Source of the DNA: Planctomycetota bacterium
GTDB taxonomy: Bacteria > Planctomycetota > Phycisphaerae > Phycisphaerales > Phycisphaeraceae
DNA: 60,222 nt
NCBI GenBank assembly: GCA_021413865.1
Contig: JAIOPN010000044.1
Span: 1-60,222, forward strand
Direction of reading: 5' to 3'
The notes below the pieces were generated by a model that did no database searches, was not told the origin of the DNA, and saw only the letters and a program-made list of their open reading frames with translations. A program made the position numbers and the translations under genes. Positions within the stretch are counted from its first letter, which is position 1. Each line of letters begins with the position of its first letter. This document shows positions 33,341-42,903 of the stretch, in pieces.

Positions 33341-33694
33341 GTGCTTAACATCTACGTTGGGAATCTGCCGTACAACACCACCGACCAGGACCTGCAGCAG
33401 CTCTTCTCCCAGTTCGGGACGATCTCCCGCGTGAGCATCATCAGCGACCGCGAGACCGGCCGCTCCCGCGGCTTCGGTTTTGTCGAGATGGGCAACGACG
33501 AGGAGGGCCGAAAGGCCATCGAGGCGCTCAACGGAACCGAGTTCGGCAGCCGTTCACTGACCGTGAATGAAGCACGTCCGCGTGAGGCGGGCGGTGGCGG
33601 CCGCGGCGGCCCCGGCGGCGGCGGTGGTGGCGGCGGCTACCGTGGGGGTGGTGGCGGAGGTGGCGGCAGCGAGGGCTACCGCGGCAACCGCTGA
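33341..33694 (+). CDS. RRM-type RNA-binding protein with glycine-rich tail
   Basis: The 117-residue protein has one RNA recognition motif. RNP2 is IYVGNL at 4-9, RNP1 is RGFGFVEM, and the helix DQDLQQLFSQFG lies between. After residue 82 the tail is almost only Gly, Arg and Tyr. This layout matches the small cold-inducible RNA-binding proteins of cyanobacteria and other bacteria. The start is GTG, with GGTAAGGA upstream. The 276-base spacer before it holds no other gene and may be a regulated leader. A strong terminator follows. Confidence 0.92.
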   Translation: MLNIYVGNLPYNTTDQDLQQLFSQFGTISRVSIISDRETGRSRGFGFVEMGNDEEGRKAIEALNGTEFGSRSLTVNEARPREAGGGGRGGPGGGGGGGGYRGGGGGGGGSEGYRGNR

Positions 33695-33728
33695 TCCCGA
33701 CAGCCTGAAAAACAATCCGAACACATTC

Positions 33729-33770
33729 CACCCCCGCGCGGCGAACCACACCCCGCGGGGGTGTTTCATT
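33729..33770 (+). terminator. Intrinsic terminator after the RRM gene
   Basis: A 10-bp stem (CACCCCCGCG / CGCGGGGGTG at 33754-33763) is followed by TTTCATTT. It lies 35 bases past the RRM stop. Confidence 0.8.
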
Positions 33771-33776
33771 TCCCCC

Positions 33777-33873
33777 GTTAGCCGTCGGGCTCGCCCGACG
33801 CTCGCCTCCGACCATCGGGGGTGACACGGACAACCCCTCACACCCGCAGCGTCGGCCAAGCCCGACGGCTAAC
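33777..33873. repeat. Inverted repeat, family D copy 1
   Basis: Arms GTTAGCCGTCGGGC... (33777-33802) and ...GCCCGACGGCTAAC (33848-33873) pair almost perfectly, with extra CGACGCT/AGCGTCG pairs, around a 45-base core. Relatives occur at 39479-39524 and 42131-42155. Confidence 0.85.
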
Positions 33874-33920
33874 CCGACAACCCGTATTACAATGAACCCA
33901 CCCTCACGCGAGCACACGAC

Positions 33921-34964
33921 ATGCAAGCCCTCGTCCTCGAAGAAACCAAACGCTTGACCCTCCGCGACATCGACCCGCACGAGACCCTCGGCCCGCGCGA
34001 CGTCCGCATCAAGATCCACACCGTGGGCATCTGCGGCTCCGACGTGCACTACTACCAGCACGGCAAGATCGGCCCCTTCGTCGTCAAGGCCCCCATGATC
34101 CTGGGCCACGAGGCCGCCGGCACGCTCGTCGAGGTCGGCCGTGACGTGAAGCACCTCAAGGTCGGCGACCGCGTCTGCATGGAACCGGGCATCCCCGATC
34201 CGAACTCAAAAGCGTCGCGCCTGGGCATGTACAACCTCGACCCGGCCGTCCGCTTCTGGGCGACGCCGCCGGTGCACGGCATCCTCCGCCCCACCGCCGT
34301 CCACCCCGCCGACTTCACATTCAAGCTGCCCGACAACGTCTCCTTCGCCGAGGGGGCGATGGTCGAGCCGCTGGCGGTCGGCATGCACGCGGCGACCAAG
34401 GCGCAGGTGAAGCCCGGCGACGTCGCCGTCGTCGTCGGCGCGGGGCCGATCGGCATGGTCACCACGCTCGCCGCGCTGGCGGCCGGCTGCGCCCGCGTTT
34501 ACATCGCCGACGTGCAGCAGCCCAAGCTCGACCTGGCGGCCTCGCTCGTGCCCGGCGCGGTCGTGCCGGTGAACGTGAAATCGCAGAACCTCGGCCAAGT
34601 CCTCCGCGACGCGACCGACGGCTGGGGCGCGGACATCGTCTTCGAGGCCTCGGGCAACGAGCGCGCCGCCGCGGGCGTCTTCGACCCACTCGCCCCCGGC
34701 GGCAGGGTCGTCTTCATCGGCATGCCCGGAGCGCCGGTGCCTATCGACATCGTCGCCGCGCAGGTGAAGGAGGCCCGCATCGAAACGATCTTCCGCTACG
34801 CCCACGTTTACCCCCGCGCCCTGGGCCTCATGGGCAGCGGCAAGATCAACCTCAAGCCGCTCATCACCAACCGCTTCGCCTTCAGCGAGTCCGTCAAGGC
34901 CTTCGACTTCGCCTCCAACATGCCAGCCGACGCGGTCAAGGCGCAGATCGAGATGCCGGTGTAA
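33921..34964 (+). CDS. Zinc-type polyol dehydrogenase (sorbitol/xylitol dehydrogenase-like)
   Basis: The 347-residue medium-chain dehydrogenase has catalytic zinc ligands C38 ([10 protein letters not shown]) and H63-E64 (GHEAAG) and a Rossmann motif [12 protein letters not shown] near residue 178. The [15 protein letters not shown] and [17 protein letters not shown] signatures point to the sorbitol/xylitol dehydrogenase branch, which oxidises polyols to ketoses with NAD. The four structural-zinc cysteines usual in alcohol dehydrogenases are absent ([18 protein letters not shown]), as in sorbitol dehydrogenases that lost this site. Neighbouring L-xylulose reductase-like and sugar-acid dehydratase genes suggest pentose or pentitol use. 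Confidence 0.85.
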   Translation: MQALVLEETKRLTLRDIDPHETLGPRDVRIKIHTVGICGSDVHYYQHGKIGPFVVKAPMILGHEAAGTLVEVGRDVKHLKVGDRVCMEPGIPDPNSKASRLGMYNLDPAVRFWATPPVHGILRPTAVHPADFTFKLPDNVSFAEGAMVEPLAVGMHAATKAQVKPGDVAVVVGAGPIGMVTTLAALAAGCARVYIADVQQPKLDLAASLVPGAVVPVNVKSQNLGQVLRDATDGWGADIVFEASGNERAAAGVFDPLAPGGRVVFIGMPGAPVPIDIVAAQVKEARIETIFRYAHVYPRALGLMGSGKINLKPLITNRFAFSESVKAFDFASNMPADAVKAQIEMPV

Positions 34965-35046
34965 CGTAGGCGTGACCAAGTGCGTGGCGTGATTCGCTCA
35001 ACGACCGTCGTACAATGGTGTCGAGTTGTTCAACGAAAGGAACCCT

Positions 35047-35217
35047 ATGTATCCCATCCTGAGCCTGATCGCCCTGATCGCCTGGATCGTCGGCCTCTAC
35101 AAAATCCTCACCAGCTCAATGGACAGCACGAAAAAAATCCTTTGGGCGCTGATCGTTATTTTCATCCCACTGATCGGGACCATCCTGTTCTTTGTGATCC
35201 GCCCTGACAAAGGCTGA
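35047..35217 (+). CDS. Small PLDc_N-like membrane protein
   Basis: The 56-residue product has two hydrophobic helices (ILSLIALIAWIVGLYKIL and KILWALIVIFIPLIGTILFFVI) joined by a short basic loop. The second helix with its IPLIG-x-ILFFVIRP ending is typical of the phospholipase D N-terminal (PLDc_N) domain found as a stand-alone protein. AAAGGA precedes the ATG at 35047. It lies between two sugar-metabolism genes; a functional link is not evident. Confidence 0.75.
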   Translation: MYPILSLIALIAWIVGLYKILTSSMDSTKKILWALIVIFIPLIGTILFFVIRPDKG

Positions 35218-35256
35218 TCCGCACGGTCCATCCGCGGCGGTTTCGGAGTCGCCTTC

Positions 35257-36012
35257 ATGAACATCCAATTCAGCGGACAGCGTGCGCTCGTCACCGGCGC
35301 GGGCAAGGGCATCGGGCGCGAGATCTGCCTGGAGCTCCACCGCTGCGGCGCCAAGATCGTCGCCGTGTCGCGCACGCCGGGCGACCTGGAGTCGCTGAAA
35401 AAAGAGATCGGCTGCGACACGATCGCGGCGGACCTGGCGGACGCGGCGCAGGCGCAGGCCGCCGCGCAGAAAGCGGTCGCCCTGCCCGGCGGCGTGGACC
35501 TGCTGGTGAACAACGCCGGCATCTCCATCCCGCAGACCTTCATGGAGACCGGCGCGGACGCCTTCGACAAGACCATGGCCGTCAACGTCCGCTCGGCGAT
35601 GATCTTCGCCCAAGTCTTCGCCCGCCACGCGATCGACACGGGCAAGGCCAAATCCCGCCGCTGCGCGATCGTGAACCTCTCCAGCCAGGCCTCCAAGGCC
35701 TCGCTCGCCGACCATGCGGCCTACTGCGCCTCCAAGGGGGCGCTGGACATGCTCAGCGCCGTGATGGCGCTGGAGCTGGGCAAACACCAGATCCGTGTGA
35801 ACTGCGTGAACCCGACGGTGACGCTCACGCCCATGGGCGAGATGGCCTGGGGCGACCCGGCGAAGTCCGGCCCGATGCTCGCCAAGATCCCACTGGGCCG
35901 GTTCGCGTACCCCAAAGACGTCGCCCACGCCGTCGCCTACCTGCTCAGCGACAAGGCCGACATGATCCACGGCGCGACGCTGCCGATCGACGGCGGGTTT
36001 CTGTCGACGTGA
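35257..36012 (+). CDS. Short-chain dehydrogenase, L-xylulose reductase-like
   Basis: The 251-residue SDR has the cofactor motif TGAGKGIG (13-20), NNAGIS, and the catalytic S142/S143, Y156 and K160 (Y-C-A-S-K). VNCVNPTVTLTPMGEMAWGDP and the ending IDGGFL resemble dicarbonyl/L-xylulose reductases (DCXR), where the CVNPTVV-x-T-x-MG region is characteristic. That enzyme interconverts L-xylulose and xylitol with NADPH. A polyol dehydrogenase lies upstream and a sugar-acid dehydratase converges downstream. Substrate assignment is inference. Confidence 0.8.
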   Translation: MNIQFSGQRALVTGAGKGIGREICLELHRCGAKIVAVSRTPGDLESLKKEIGCDTIAADLADAAQAQAAAQKAVALPGGVDLLVNNAGISIPQTFMETGADAFDKTMAVNVRSAMIFAQVFARHAIDTGKAKSRRCAIVNLSSQASKASLADHAAYCASKGALDMLSAVMALELGKHQIRVNCVNPTVTLTPMGEMAWGDPAKSGPMLAKIPLGRFAYPKDVAHAVAYLLSDKADMIHGATLPIDGGFLST

Positions 36013-36020
36013 TTTTCTGA

Positions 36021-36161
36021 CCCCCTCTCCCCCCGGGAGAGGGCCGGGGTGAGGGGATCCCCGGCCACGGAGGGGGGGTGCGGGTGCGCGAGACCCTTGC
36101 GGCCGAAGGTTCCCTCACCCGTCTGCGAGGACGCCGACACCCTCTCCCGGGGGGAGAGGGG
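36021..36161. repeat. Interspersed palindromic element, family A copy 3
   Basis: Full-length copy with CCCCTCTCCCCCCGGGAGAG at one end, GAGGACGCCGACACCCTCTC at the other and a conserved GCGCGAGACCC centre. It fills the gap between the converging reductase and dehydratase genes. Confidence 0.85.
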
Positions 36162-36170
36162 ATACTCCCC

Positions 36171-38135
36171 TCACCCCTTCATCCGTTTCTCGATCGCCTC
36201 CACGTCATACACGCACCCGCCCCACGCGCCGCCGCTCATCGATTGCAGCAGCGCCCAGAGGCGTGTGTCCGCCGGCAGCGCCGGGTCGGCACGCAAATCC
36301 GGCCGTGGTGCGCGCGACGCGAGGAGGCGTGCGCCCGTCGCGGGGTTCTGCTGTGATTCGGGTGTTGCAGAGTCGCCGACCAGATCGACCGTGCCGGTGA
36401 GGTTCACGCGGTCGATCACGATACGGACGCGGTCGCCGTCGAGGAGCTTGCCGATCGGTCCACCGGCGAGCGCCTCGGGGCCGACGTGGCCGATGCAGGC
36501 GCCGGTGGAGACGCCCGAGAACCGCGCGTCGGTCAGCACCGCCACCTGCTTGCCGAACGCCAGGTGCTTGAGCGCACTGGTCACCTGATACGTCTCCTCC
36601 ATCCCCGCGCCCATCGGCCCCCGGCAGATGATCACCACAACGTCGCCCGCCGCGATGCGGTGCTCCTTGATCGCCCGCACCGCGTCACGCTCGGTGATGA
36701 AGACCCGCGCGGGACCGGTGTGGCGATACACGCCGTCCGCGTCAACCACCGAGGGATCGATCGCGGTGCTCTTGATCACCGAGCCGTCGGGCGCGAGGTT
36801 CCCGGTCGGGAATGTGACCGTGCTCGTCAGGCCTTTTGATTTCGCGCGGCCCGGCGCCATGATCACGTCGTCCGGGTCGATGGAGTCGAGTCGCGTGAGC
36901 TGGGCCCGGATGAGCCGGCGGCGCTCGGAGGATTCCCACCAGTCCAGCACGTCGCCCCACGTCTCGCCCGAGGCGGTCATGCAATCCACGTGCAGCAGCC
37001 CCATGCGGCGCAGGTGGAGCATGACCTCGGGCACGCCGCCGGCGAGGAAGACGCGCACCGTCGGGTGGCCGACCGGGCCGTTGGGCAGCGCATCGACGAG
37101 CCGGGGCGTCTGGCGGTTGATGCGCGTCCAGTCCTCCACGCTCGGGCGGCGCAGGCCGGCGGCGTGGGCGATCGCGGGGATGTGCAAGAGGAGGTTCGTC
37201 GACCCGCCGATCGCCGCGTGCACGACCATGGCGTTGTGCAGCGACTCGGGCGTGAGGATGTGCCGCAGCGGGATTTTTCTCTCTTCGAGCCGCATCAGTG
37301 CCCGCGCCGAGCGCGCTGCCATCTCCAGCCAGACCGCCTGGCCGGACGGCGCGAGCGCGGCGTGCGGCACGGTCATGCCCAGCGCCTCGGCCACGACCTG
37401 CGATGTCGCCGCGGTGCCCATGAACTGGCAGCCGCCCCCCGGCGAGGCGCAGGCGTGGCACGCCGCCTCGGCCGCCTCCTCCACCGTGATCATCCCGTGC
37501 GCGAACCGCGCGCCGATCGTCTGCACCTTGCCCGCGTCTTCCCCGTTTGTCGGCGGGAGCGTCACGCCGCCGGGCACGAGCACGCAGGGCAGCTCGGAGC
37601 AGCCCGCCAGCGCCATCATCATCGAGGGCAGCCCCTTGTCGCACGTCGCCACGCCCATCACGCCGCGCCGCGTGGGCAGCGAGCGGATCAGCCGGCGCAG
37701 CACCACAGCCGAGTCGTTGCGGAAGGGCAGGCTGTCCATCATGCCGGGCGTGCCCTGCGTGCGGCCGTCGCAGGGGTCGGTGACGAACCCGGCGAAGGGG
37801 ATTGCGCCGGCCTTGGTGAACTGCCGGGCCGCGGCCTGCATGAGGAGCCCGACCTCCCAGTGGCCGGTGTGGTAGCCCAGCGCGACGGGCTTGCCGTCGT
37901 CGGCGCGGATGCCGCCGGAGGTGCTGAGGATGAGGAACTCCCTGCCGCCGAGCTTGGCCGGGTCCCAGCCCATCCCGGCGTTGAGCGACCAGCCGAACAG
38001 GTCGCCGCTGCTCCAGTTGCGGAGCATCTCCTCGGTGAGCGGCATCGCCCCCGAGGGCCCGGCGGCGCTGGCGCGGATGTCGCCGATCCCCGCGTCGCCG
38101 TCGCCGGAGACGTCGTCGAATGTCACGGTGTTCAT
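36171..38135 (-). CDS. YjhG/YagF family sugar-acid dehydratase (D-xylonate dehydratase-like)
   Basis: The 654-residue protein belongs to the IlvD/EDD superfamily. The start at 38135 gives the YjhG-type N-terminus, with [18 protein letters not shown] and [17 protein letters not shown]. Iron-sulfur and Mg-binding regions include [27 protein letters not shown] and [33 protein letters not shown] near the C-terminus is the family end motif. These enzymes convert D-xylonate (or a similar aldonate) to the 2-keto-3-deoxy acid. The frame upstream to 38252 is not supported. It converges on the reductase gene with the family A repeat between them. Confidence 0.9.
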   Translation of the reverse strand: MNTVTFDDVSGDGDAGIGDIRASAAGPSGAMPLTEEMLRNWSSGDLFGWSLNAGMGWDPAKLGGREFLILSTSGGIRADDGKPVALGYHTGHWEVGLLMQAAARQFTKAGAIPFAGFVTDPCDGRTQGTPGMMDSLPFRNDSAVVLRRLIRSLPTRRGVMGVATCDKGLPSMMMALAGCSELPCVLVPGGVTLPPTNGEDAGKVQTIGARFAHGMITVEEAAEAACHACASPGGGCQFMGTAATSQVVAEALGMTVPHAALAPSGQAVWLEMAARSARALMRLEERKIPLRHILTPESLHNAMVVHAAIGGSTNLLLHIPAIAHAAGLRRPSVEDWTRINRQTPRLVDALPNGPVGHPTVRVFLAGGVPEVMLHLRRMGLLHVDCMTASGETWGDVLDWWESSERRRLIRAQLTRLDSIDPDDVIMAPGRAKSKGLTSTVTFPTGNLAPDGSVIKSTAIDPSVVDADGVYRHTGPARVFITERDAVRAIKEHRIAAGDVVVIICRGPMGAGMEETYQVTSALKHLAFGKQVAVLTDARFSGVSTGACIGHVGPEALAGGPIGKLLDGDRVRIVIDRVNLTGTVDLVGDSATPESQQNPATGARLLASRAPRPDLRADPALPADTRLWALLQSMSGGAWGGCVYDVEAIEKRMKG

Positions 38136-38221
38136 GCGGACATTATGACCGCGCGTGCGCGTCGGTGCATTGACCGAACAAGACGATGGATAGGGAGCGC
38201 AACGCGTCCTGCGCCGGATAA

Positions 38222-38259
38222 CAAAAACGCCGCCGTGCTCCCCTCGGGGCACGGCGGCG
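38222..38259 (-). terminator. Intrinsic terminator of the fibro-slime gene
   Basis: An 11-bp stem (CGCCGCCGTGC / GCACGGCGGCG) with loop TCCCCTCGGG is followed on the minus strand by TTTTTGTT. It lies 36 bases past the stop of the gene at 38296-39210. Confidence 0.85.
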
Positions 38260-38295
38260 GTTATTGCGTAGAGATGAGGTATGAGGGACCGGTGA

Positions 38296-39210
38296 TCAGT
38301 CGTACAGCTTCTCGAGCGGCTTGGCTTCCTGGAGCTGCAGGCTGGTGTCGATGCGGAAGTTCGACTCGGTGACGTGCCGCTCGGCGAAGAAGAAATCGAG
38401 CGTGCAGGCCTTGCCGCTGGTCAGGGCCAGGTCGATGTAGCGGTCGCCGGACTTGATGGGGCAGGTGCCCGTGAGGCCGGCCTGCGTCCACTTGGTGGCG
38501 AGCTGCGAGGCGTAGGTCGAGCTGACGCTCTTGACCAGCGAGCTGGTGGGGAACTGGGTGCTGGCGTTGTAGCTGAAGGCCATGCCGTCGAAGAGGATGA
38601 CGTTGCCCGTCACCGCGGCGTGCACGCCGCCCAGGTCCAGCACCTTGACGCCGTTGATGTACACGAACACGTCGTCGTCACCGGTGAACATGAAGTTCTG
38701 GCCGGGGGTGTAGGTGAACTTGGTGTTCAGCTCGTACGTGAAGGAGAAGTTGCGGACCTTGCCCGCGCTGTCCTTCTGGCTCTGGTTGCCCCAGAGCAGG
38801 CCGTCGATCGGGAAGAAGGCGTTGGTGGAGTAGGAGTACACGCCGCCCTTGGTGGTCTTGCCGTTGCTCAGCGTGATGGCGAAGGGCATGCTCATGTTGA
38901 CGCCCGCCACGTTGTTGTACCACTGGCCGAAGCTCTGGGCGCTGTACATGGAGTTGTTGCTGGGCCGGGTGGTGTTGAAGACGGGTTTGCCGTCGGACCC
39001 GAGCTGGTAGGTGACCATGTCGATGACGTGGCCGAACGTGCCGTGGCCCGACGTGCTGCACGTCTCGAAATCCTGATGCCCGCCGGATTGATCGCCGCGC
39101 TTGAAGTCGCGGACGGTGCCGGTGAGTGTGATGTTGTCGGCCGACGAAATCGACGGGGCAACAATAGCCCCCGCCAGTGCCGCGGCCAAAATGCTCCTGC
39201 CGAGTTTCAT
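38296..39210 (-). CDS. Secreted fibro-slime domain protein
   Basis: The 304-residue product starts at 39210, preceded by AAAGGG, and has a clean signal peptide ([19 protein letters not shown]). The mature part opens with [21 protein letters not shown], which is the fibro-slime domain beginning. It continues with [39 protein letters not shown] (the hallmark acidic loop, probably calcium-binding) and [16 protein letters not shown]. This beta-sandwich domain was first noted in Fibrobacter and slime-mould adhesive proteins. No PEP-CTERM tail is present. Probably exported as a carbohydrate-binding or adhesive protein. Confidence 0.88.
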   Translation of the reverse strand: MKLGRSILAAALAGAIVAPSISSADNITLTGTVRDFKRGDQSGGHQDFETCSTSGHGTFGHVIDMVTYQLGSDGKPVFNTTRPSNNSMYSAQSFGQWYNNVAGVNMSMPFAITLSNGKTTKGGVYSYSTNAFFPIDGLLWGNQSQKDSAGKVRNFSFTYELNTKFTYTPGQNFMFTGDDDVFVYINGVKVLDLGGVHAAVTGNVILFDGMAFSYNASTQFPTSSLVKSVSSTYASQLATKWTQAGLTGTCPIKSGDRYIDLALTSGKACTLDFFFAERHVTESNFRIDTSLQLQEAKPLEKLYD

Positions 39211-39478
39211 ACGTGACCCTTTCTCGAGTGCTGCTATCGTCCCCGGGACCCGGCCGGCGGACTCCCGCCGTGATACCGGAAACAGTGTGTTCCACCGGTT
39301 ACTTCGCACCGCAAACTTACGATCCGCCTTCAAGACGGGCCACGAAAAGAGATGGTTTAATGGGGTAATCCCGCCCCGCAGCCGTCATAAACGGACCGGC
39401 TCCCAGACGGCGAAAACCGGCCCCGCCCGGCCGTGCCGCGTGGGAAAGATGGGGTGAGTTGAGAGAGGCCCCGCGCGG

Positions 39479-39524
39479 GTTAGCCATCGGCCTCGGCCGA
39501 CGCTGCCCCGGACATCGGGCTAAC
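39479..39524. repeat. Inverted repeat, family D copy 2
   Basis: GTTAGCC (39479-39485) and GGCTAAC (39518-39524) enclose CATCGGCCTCGGCCGACG, itself palindromic. The rest of 39211-39550 is the upstream region of the fibro-slime gene with no other gene visible. Confidence 0.7.
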
Positions 39525-39550
39525 ACACACTCGATAGTCTGAACGCGACC

Positions 39551-41986
39551 CTATTTCTTCTCCACCGCTTGCCCCTTGGGCGAGTAGAGAAACAGCGGGC
39601 CCTGGAAACCCTCGGCCACCTGGATGCGGCTCTGCGACGTGCTGACGCGCACCCCGATCACGTTCCGCCCCGCCTTCACCTGGCCGGTCACGTCGAACTC
39701 CATCACCGCGGGGCGGATGTAGGCCTCCTGGTAAGGCCGGTGGCCGGTGTATTGGCCGTTCGTCCAGACCCACGCCTCGGTGGCGACGATCGGGGCGTAA
39801 ACATGCACGGGCTTGCCGATCGCGGAGGCGGGGACGTCCAGCTCGAAGACGTACCACATGAAGCCGACGTACGGCACGCCGCGCTTGTCGAGCCAGGCGG
39901 GGTCCTGCAGATAGAAGGGCGTGGCGGTGTCGATCGTGCGCCACCGCGCACGGTCGAAGCCGGGGTCGTACCACCGCCCGTATCGGCCCAGGTCGGCGTC
40001 GTCGATGCTGAACTTCACGCTGCGCGGCGCCATCGCGACCAGGTCCCCGGTCTTGCCGGTGGTCATGTCGCGCAGCTTCTCGTAGTGCTCCTTGCGCTGC
40101 GTGAGGTTCCAGTAGTAGGAACCCGAGAAATAAACGCGGTGCGGGTCCTTGGTCTCGGGGATGCTGAAATACCCGCTGATCTTGTTGAGCGCGACGCGCT
40201 GCTCGAACATGTAGTCCGCCTGCTTGATCGCCTCGGGGTAATTCCCGGTGAACTCGGCGCGGTTGAGGGCGAGGTAGCCCCTGAGGTGGTTGAGGATCAG
40301 GCGATCGACGCGCACGCGGGTCTTATATGGCTCCTCGACGGCCGCGGCCTCCGACCGTGCCTCGCATTTCTCCATCTCGTCGATGAGCTTATCGGTATAG
40401 ACGTAAGGAAGGATGCGGTCCTCGTGGCCCAGGAGCGGCGTGCTCTCTAGCGCCTCCTCGATCGCGTCCCAGTACGCCTGCGACGATTTGGCCGCCGGGC
40501 CGTACCAGGTCGTGAAATAATCGTCGAGGATCGCCCCGGAGTCGGCGTTGGCGTTCCAGTAGAGCTTGCCGCGCAGGTAGAACGACGTGATGCCGTGCGC
40601 CATCCAGGGGAACGTCTGCTCGTCCTCGAAGCCGACGATGCCCCACTTTTTCATGAGCGGCGTGTTCCGGGCGATCTTGCGGGTCAGCGGCATGGGCGTC
40701 AGGCCGGTCACCAGCATGGGAAAATTGTAGTTGTAAACAAAGACGCGCTTGCAGATCGCCCCCCAGCGCTGGAGCAACTGGCCCTGCACCTGCTGCTGCC
40801 AGCTTTTCGGGTCGTCGTAGGGGTGCAAAAGGTCCGCCCAGATGGCGGCGAACATCACGCCGACGTTCGGGTTGATCGTCACGCCCTCGGGCGGGAAGGT
40901 GCGGTTGGTGTAGCCGTTGGTGGTGACGATGAACCCGGGGTACTCCTTGTTCACCTCTTCGGTGACCTTGTTAACGAAGCGGAACCACTCCTCGCTGATG
41001 GAGCGTTCGGTGAGCACGCCCTCGCGGCCGACCAGGTCGGTGAAGCCCTGGTTCTGCTCGACGGCGGCCTTGGAGAGGTCGATGGGGATGCCGTCGGCGG
41101 GGGCGAAGCCGAGCGAGTTGAACGCCGGGTTGGTCTCGCGTTCCTTCTTGATGCGGGCCTTGATCTTTTCCGCCACGAGCCCGGGGACGGTGGGGTCGGT
41201 CATGCTGACCATGTTGGGGTCGATGCTGCCGTCGAGCTGGCGGGCGAAGTACTCGGGGTGCGTGGCGATCAGCGCCTTATCGGGCATGTACATGCTGAGG
41301 TAGCCGTCACCGGGGATGCCCAGGATCGCCGAGTGGTCGAGTGTGAGCTTCATGCGCAGCCGCCAGATCGCATCCGCCTCGCGCAGCTCGGGGGCGAGGT
41401 TGCCGTTCCAACTGCGGACGATGAAGCTGGGCCTGTCGCGGAACTCCACGTCCTTGATCTTGATCGTCGTCAGTTTCGGCACGACCTCGCCGAACTCACT
41501 GGGCATATACCAGCGCACGCCCAGGCGGTTGAGCAGCTCGGCGACCGCGAAATAGGTGCCGTTGTACGGCCCCTCGTCGTTACCGGCGAGGATCAGCTTG
41601 TCGCCGTCGGCGATCAGGACGTAGCCCTCCTCGACGCGGTCGGCGGTCAGGCCCGCGGGGATTTTCAGCTTTTTCGGGTCGGCTCTTTTGCTCGCGCCGA
41701 CGAGGATGACCGGGCCGTCGGTCTTGTGGTCCTCGCCCACGATCTCGAGCCTGGCGCCGCTGACCCTCTCGACGTACTTCTGCAAGTCGGTGGCCGCCAG
41801 GAGGATTTTCTGCGCCGGCTCGGGCGTGGAACCGACACCCGGCACATAAGGCTTGGCGGCGAGCGCGGCCGTGGAGATCACGATGGTGGCGTTGGGCCTG
41901 CCCTCCTTGACCGGCGTGATCGCCCTCGCCGGCAGGGCGAACAGCATGATGATGATCGACAATAACGCGGGGGTGAATCGACGCAT
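39551..41986 (-). CDS. Secreted DUF4838 protein (glycoside hydrolase-like)
   Basis: The 811-residue exported protein has a signal peptide (LLSIIIMLFALPARA). It begins with an alpha-glucuronidase/GH20-like N-terminal alpha-beta domain, containing KILLAATDLQKYVERVSGARLEI and GTYFAVAELLNRLGVRWYMP. The central DUF4838 region follows, with SRP-independent signatures such as GVMFAAIWADLLHPYDDP and GFEDEQTFPWMAHGITSFYLRGKLYWN. The last 150 residues form a beta-sandwich like the sugar-binding domain of GH2 enzymes (FELDVPASAIGKPVHVYAP; GRNVIGVRVS). No family member with this layout has an established substrate that I know of. It probably acts on plant or algal polysaccharide outside the cytoplasm. 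Confidence 0.82.
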   Translation of the reverse strand: MRRFTPALLSIIIMLFALPARAITPVKEGRPNATIVISTAALAAKPYVPGVGSTPEPAQKILLAATDLQKYVERVSGARLEIVGEDHKTDGPVILVGASKRADPKKLKIPAGLTADRVEEGYVLIADGDKLILAGNDEGPYNGTYFAVAELLNRLGVRWYMPSEFGEVVPKLTTIKIKDVEFRDRPSFIVRSWNGNLAPELREADAIWRLRMKLTLDHSAILGIPGDGYLSMYMPDKALIATHPEYFARQLDGSIDPNMVSMTDPTVPGLVAEKIKARIKKERETNPAFNSLGFAPADGIPIDLSKAAVEQNQGFTDLVGREGVLTERSISEEWFRFVNKVTEEVNKEYPGFIVTTNGYTNRTFPPEGVTINPNVGVMFAAIWADLLHPYDDPKSWQQQVQGQLLQRWGAICKRVFVYNYNFPMLVTGLTPMPLTRKIARNTPLMKKWGIVGFEDEQTFPWMAHGITSFYLRGKLYWNANADSGAILDDYFTTWYGPAAKSSQAYWDAIEEALESTPLLGHEDRILPYVYTDKLIDEMEKCEARSEAAAVEEPYKTRVRVDRLILNHLRGYLALNRAEFTGNYPEAIKQADYMFEQRVALNKISGYFSIPETKDPHRVYFSGSYYWNLTQRKEHYEKLRDMTTGKTGDLVAMAPRSVKFSIDDADLGRYGRWYDPGFDRARWRTIDTATPFYLQDPAWLDKRGVPYVGFMWYVFELDVPASAIGKPVHVYAPIVATEAWVWTNGQYTGHRPYQEAYIRPAVMEFDVTGQVKAGRNVIGVRVSTSQSRIQVAEGFQGPLFLYSPKGQAVEKK

Positions 41987-42130
41987 GCGGGGAGCCTTTC
42001 CCGTGAGTGGTAGAGGCGTACTTTACCCGTGCGCCGTGGCGTGCGAGGAGGCGTGGAGAATTTGTTGGCCGTCTGCCCCGACCGACGCGGCTCCGCGGCA
42101 ACGGGGACAACACCATGTTTATACGGCATC

Positions 42131-42155
42131 GTCGGCCGCGGCCGACGGCTAACCC
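42131..42155. repeat. Partial family D repeat
   Basis: GTCGGCCGCGGCCGAC is a 16-base palindrome followed by GGCTAACCC, the end of the GTTAGCC...GGCTAAC family. It lies between the pilin-like gene and the DUF4838 gene. Confidence 0.6.
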
Positions 42156-42177
42156 GATCGATGTGGGGGGGATCGTC

Positions 42178-42840
42178 TCAGTCGATCTTACGCGGCATGG
42201 TCGAGGTGATGACGCGGATGACGGAGGTCTTGCCGGCCTCGATGGCGAGGGTGGCGTCGGCGCCGGGGGTGATGGTCAGGTCCATTGTGCCGCGGTCGAG
42301 CACCCAGAGGCCATCGTCGTTCATGCGGCGGAGGCAGAAGAAGGAGGCCGCCGTGACGCCCCCGAGGATGGGCTGGCTGGTCGCCGTGGTGGAGCCGGCG
42401 GGCGTGTTCTTGACCCAGAGCTCCTTGGTGGCGGGGTGGTACTCCACGCGGACCAGGTTGCCCGTCGCGTCGATGAGCTCGATGTAGGGGCTGGTGACGA
42501 TCTGACCGCTGAGCGTGGCGTTGGGGGTGACGGAGGTGTCGGCCGTGAGCGGCCCGTGCGCCGTGCTGGTGCGGATCAGGGTGAGCAGGCGGTTCACGAC
42601 CATGCGCGTGGAGGACTGTGCGGAGGCCTGCTCGGCGGCGTCGGCGTAGGCGCGGAAACTGGCGTCGGTGGCGACCATCGTCGCGGTCAGCAAGAGGGCT
42701 GTGATCGACAGGGCGATGAGCGTCTCAACCAAGCTCAGGCCGCGGGCTCGGACCGGCTTTCGGACGCGGCGGGACCGCGCGCCGTCGCCGGGGGCGGTGG
42801 GCCGTGATCGAGGTGCGGGGCGTGTGGCTGTTCGTTCCAT
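42178..42840 (-). CDS. Pseudopilin-like protein (PulJ/GspJ type N-terminus)
   Basis: The 220-residue protein has a basic leader of about 34 residues followed by G-L-S-L-V-E-T and a hydrophobic helix (LIALSITALLLTATMVAT). This is the prepilin peptidase site and N-terminal helix of type IV pilin-like proteins; Glu at position 5 of the mature chain is present. The C-terminal part is a beta-rich globular domain with no recognised family. It is the last gene of the minus-strand pilus operon. The leader is unusually long, and a shorter start may be used. Confidence 0.8.
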   Translation of the reverse strand: MERTATRPAPRSRPTAPGDGARSRRVRKPVRARGLSLVETLIALSITALLLTATMVATDASFRAYADAAEQASAQSSTRMVVNRLLTLIRTSTAHGPLTADTSVTPNATLSGQIVTSPYIELIDATGNLVRVEYHPATKELWVKNTPAGSTTATSQPILGGVTAASFFCLRRMNDDGLWVLDRGTMDLTITPGADATLAIEAGKTSVIRVITSTMPRKID

Positions 42841-42903
42841 CGTCTTGGTCTTCTGCTGTTTCAGATCGAAAGTCCTAAACCGGCGATTCGGCGTCAGGCA
42901 CGA

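Noticed and set aside
35047-35217. Toxin-antitoxin or phage holin
   Set aside because: The short two-helix protein fits a PLDc_N domain, and no partner gene or lysis gene is adjacent.
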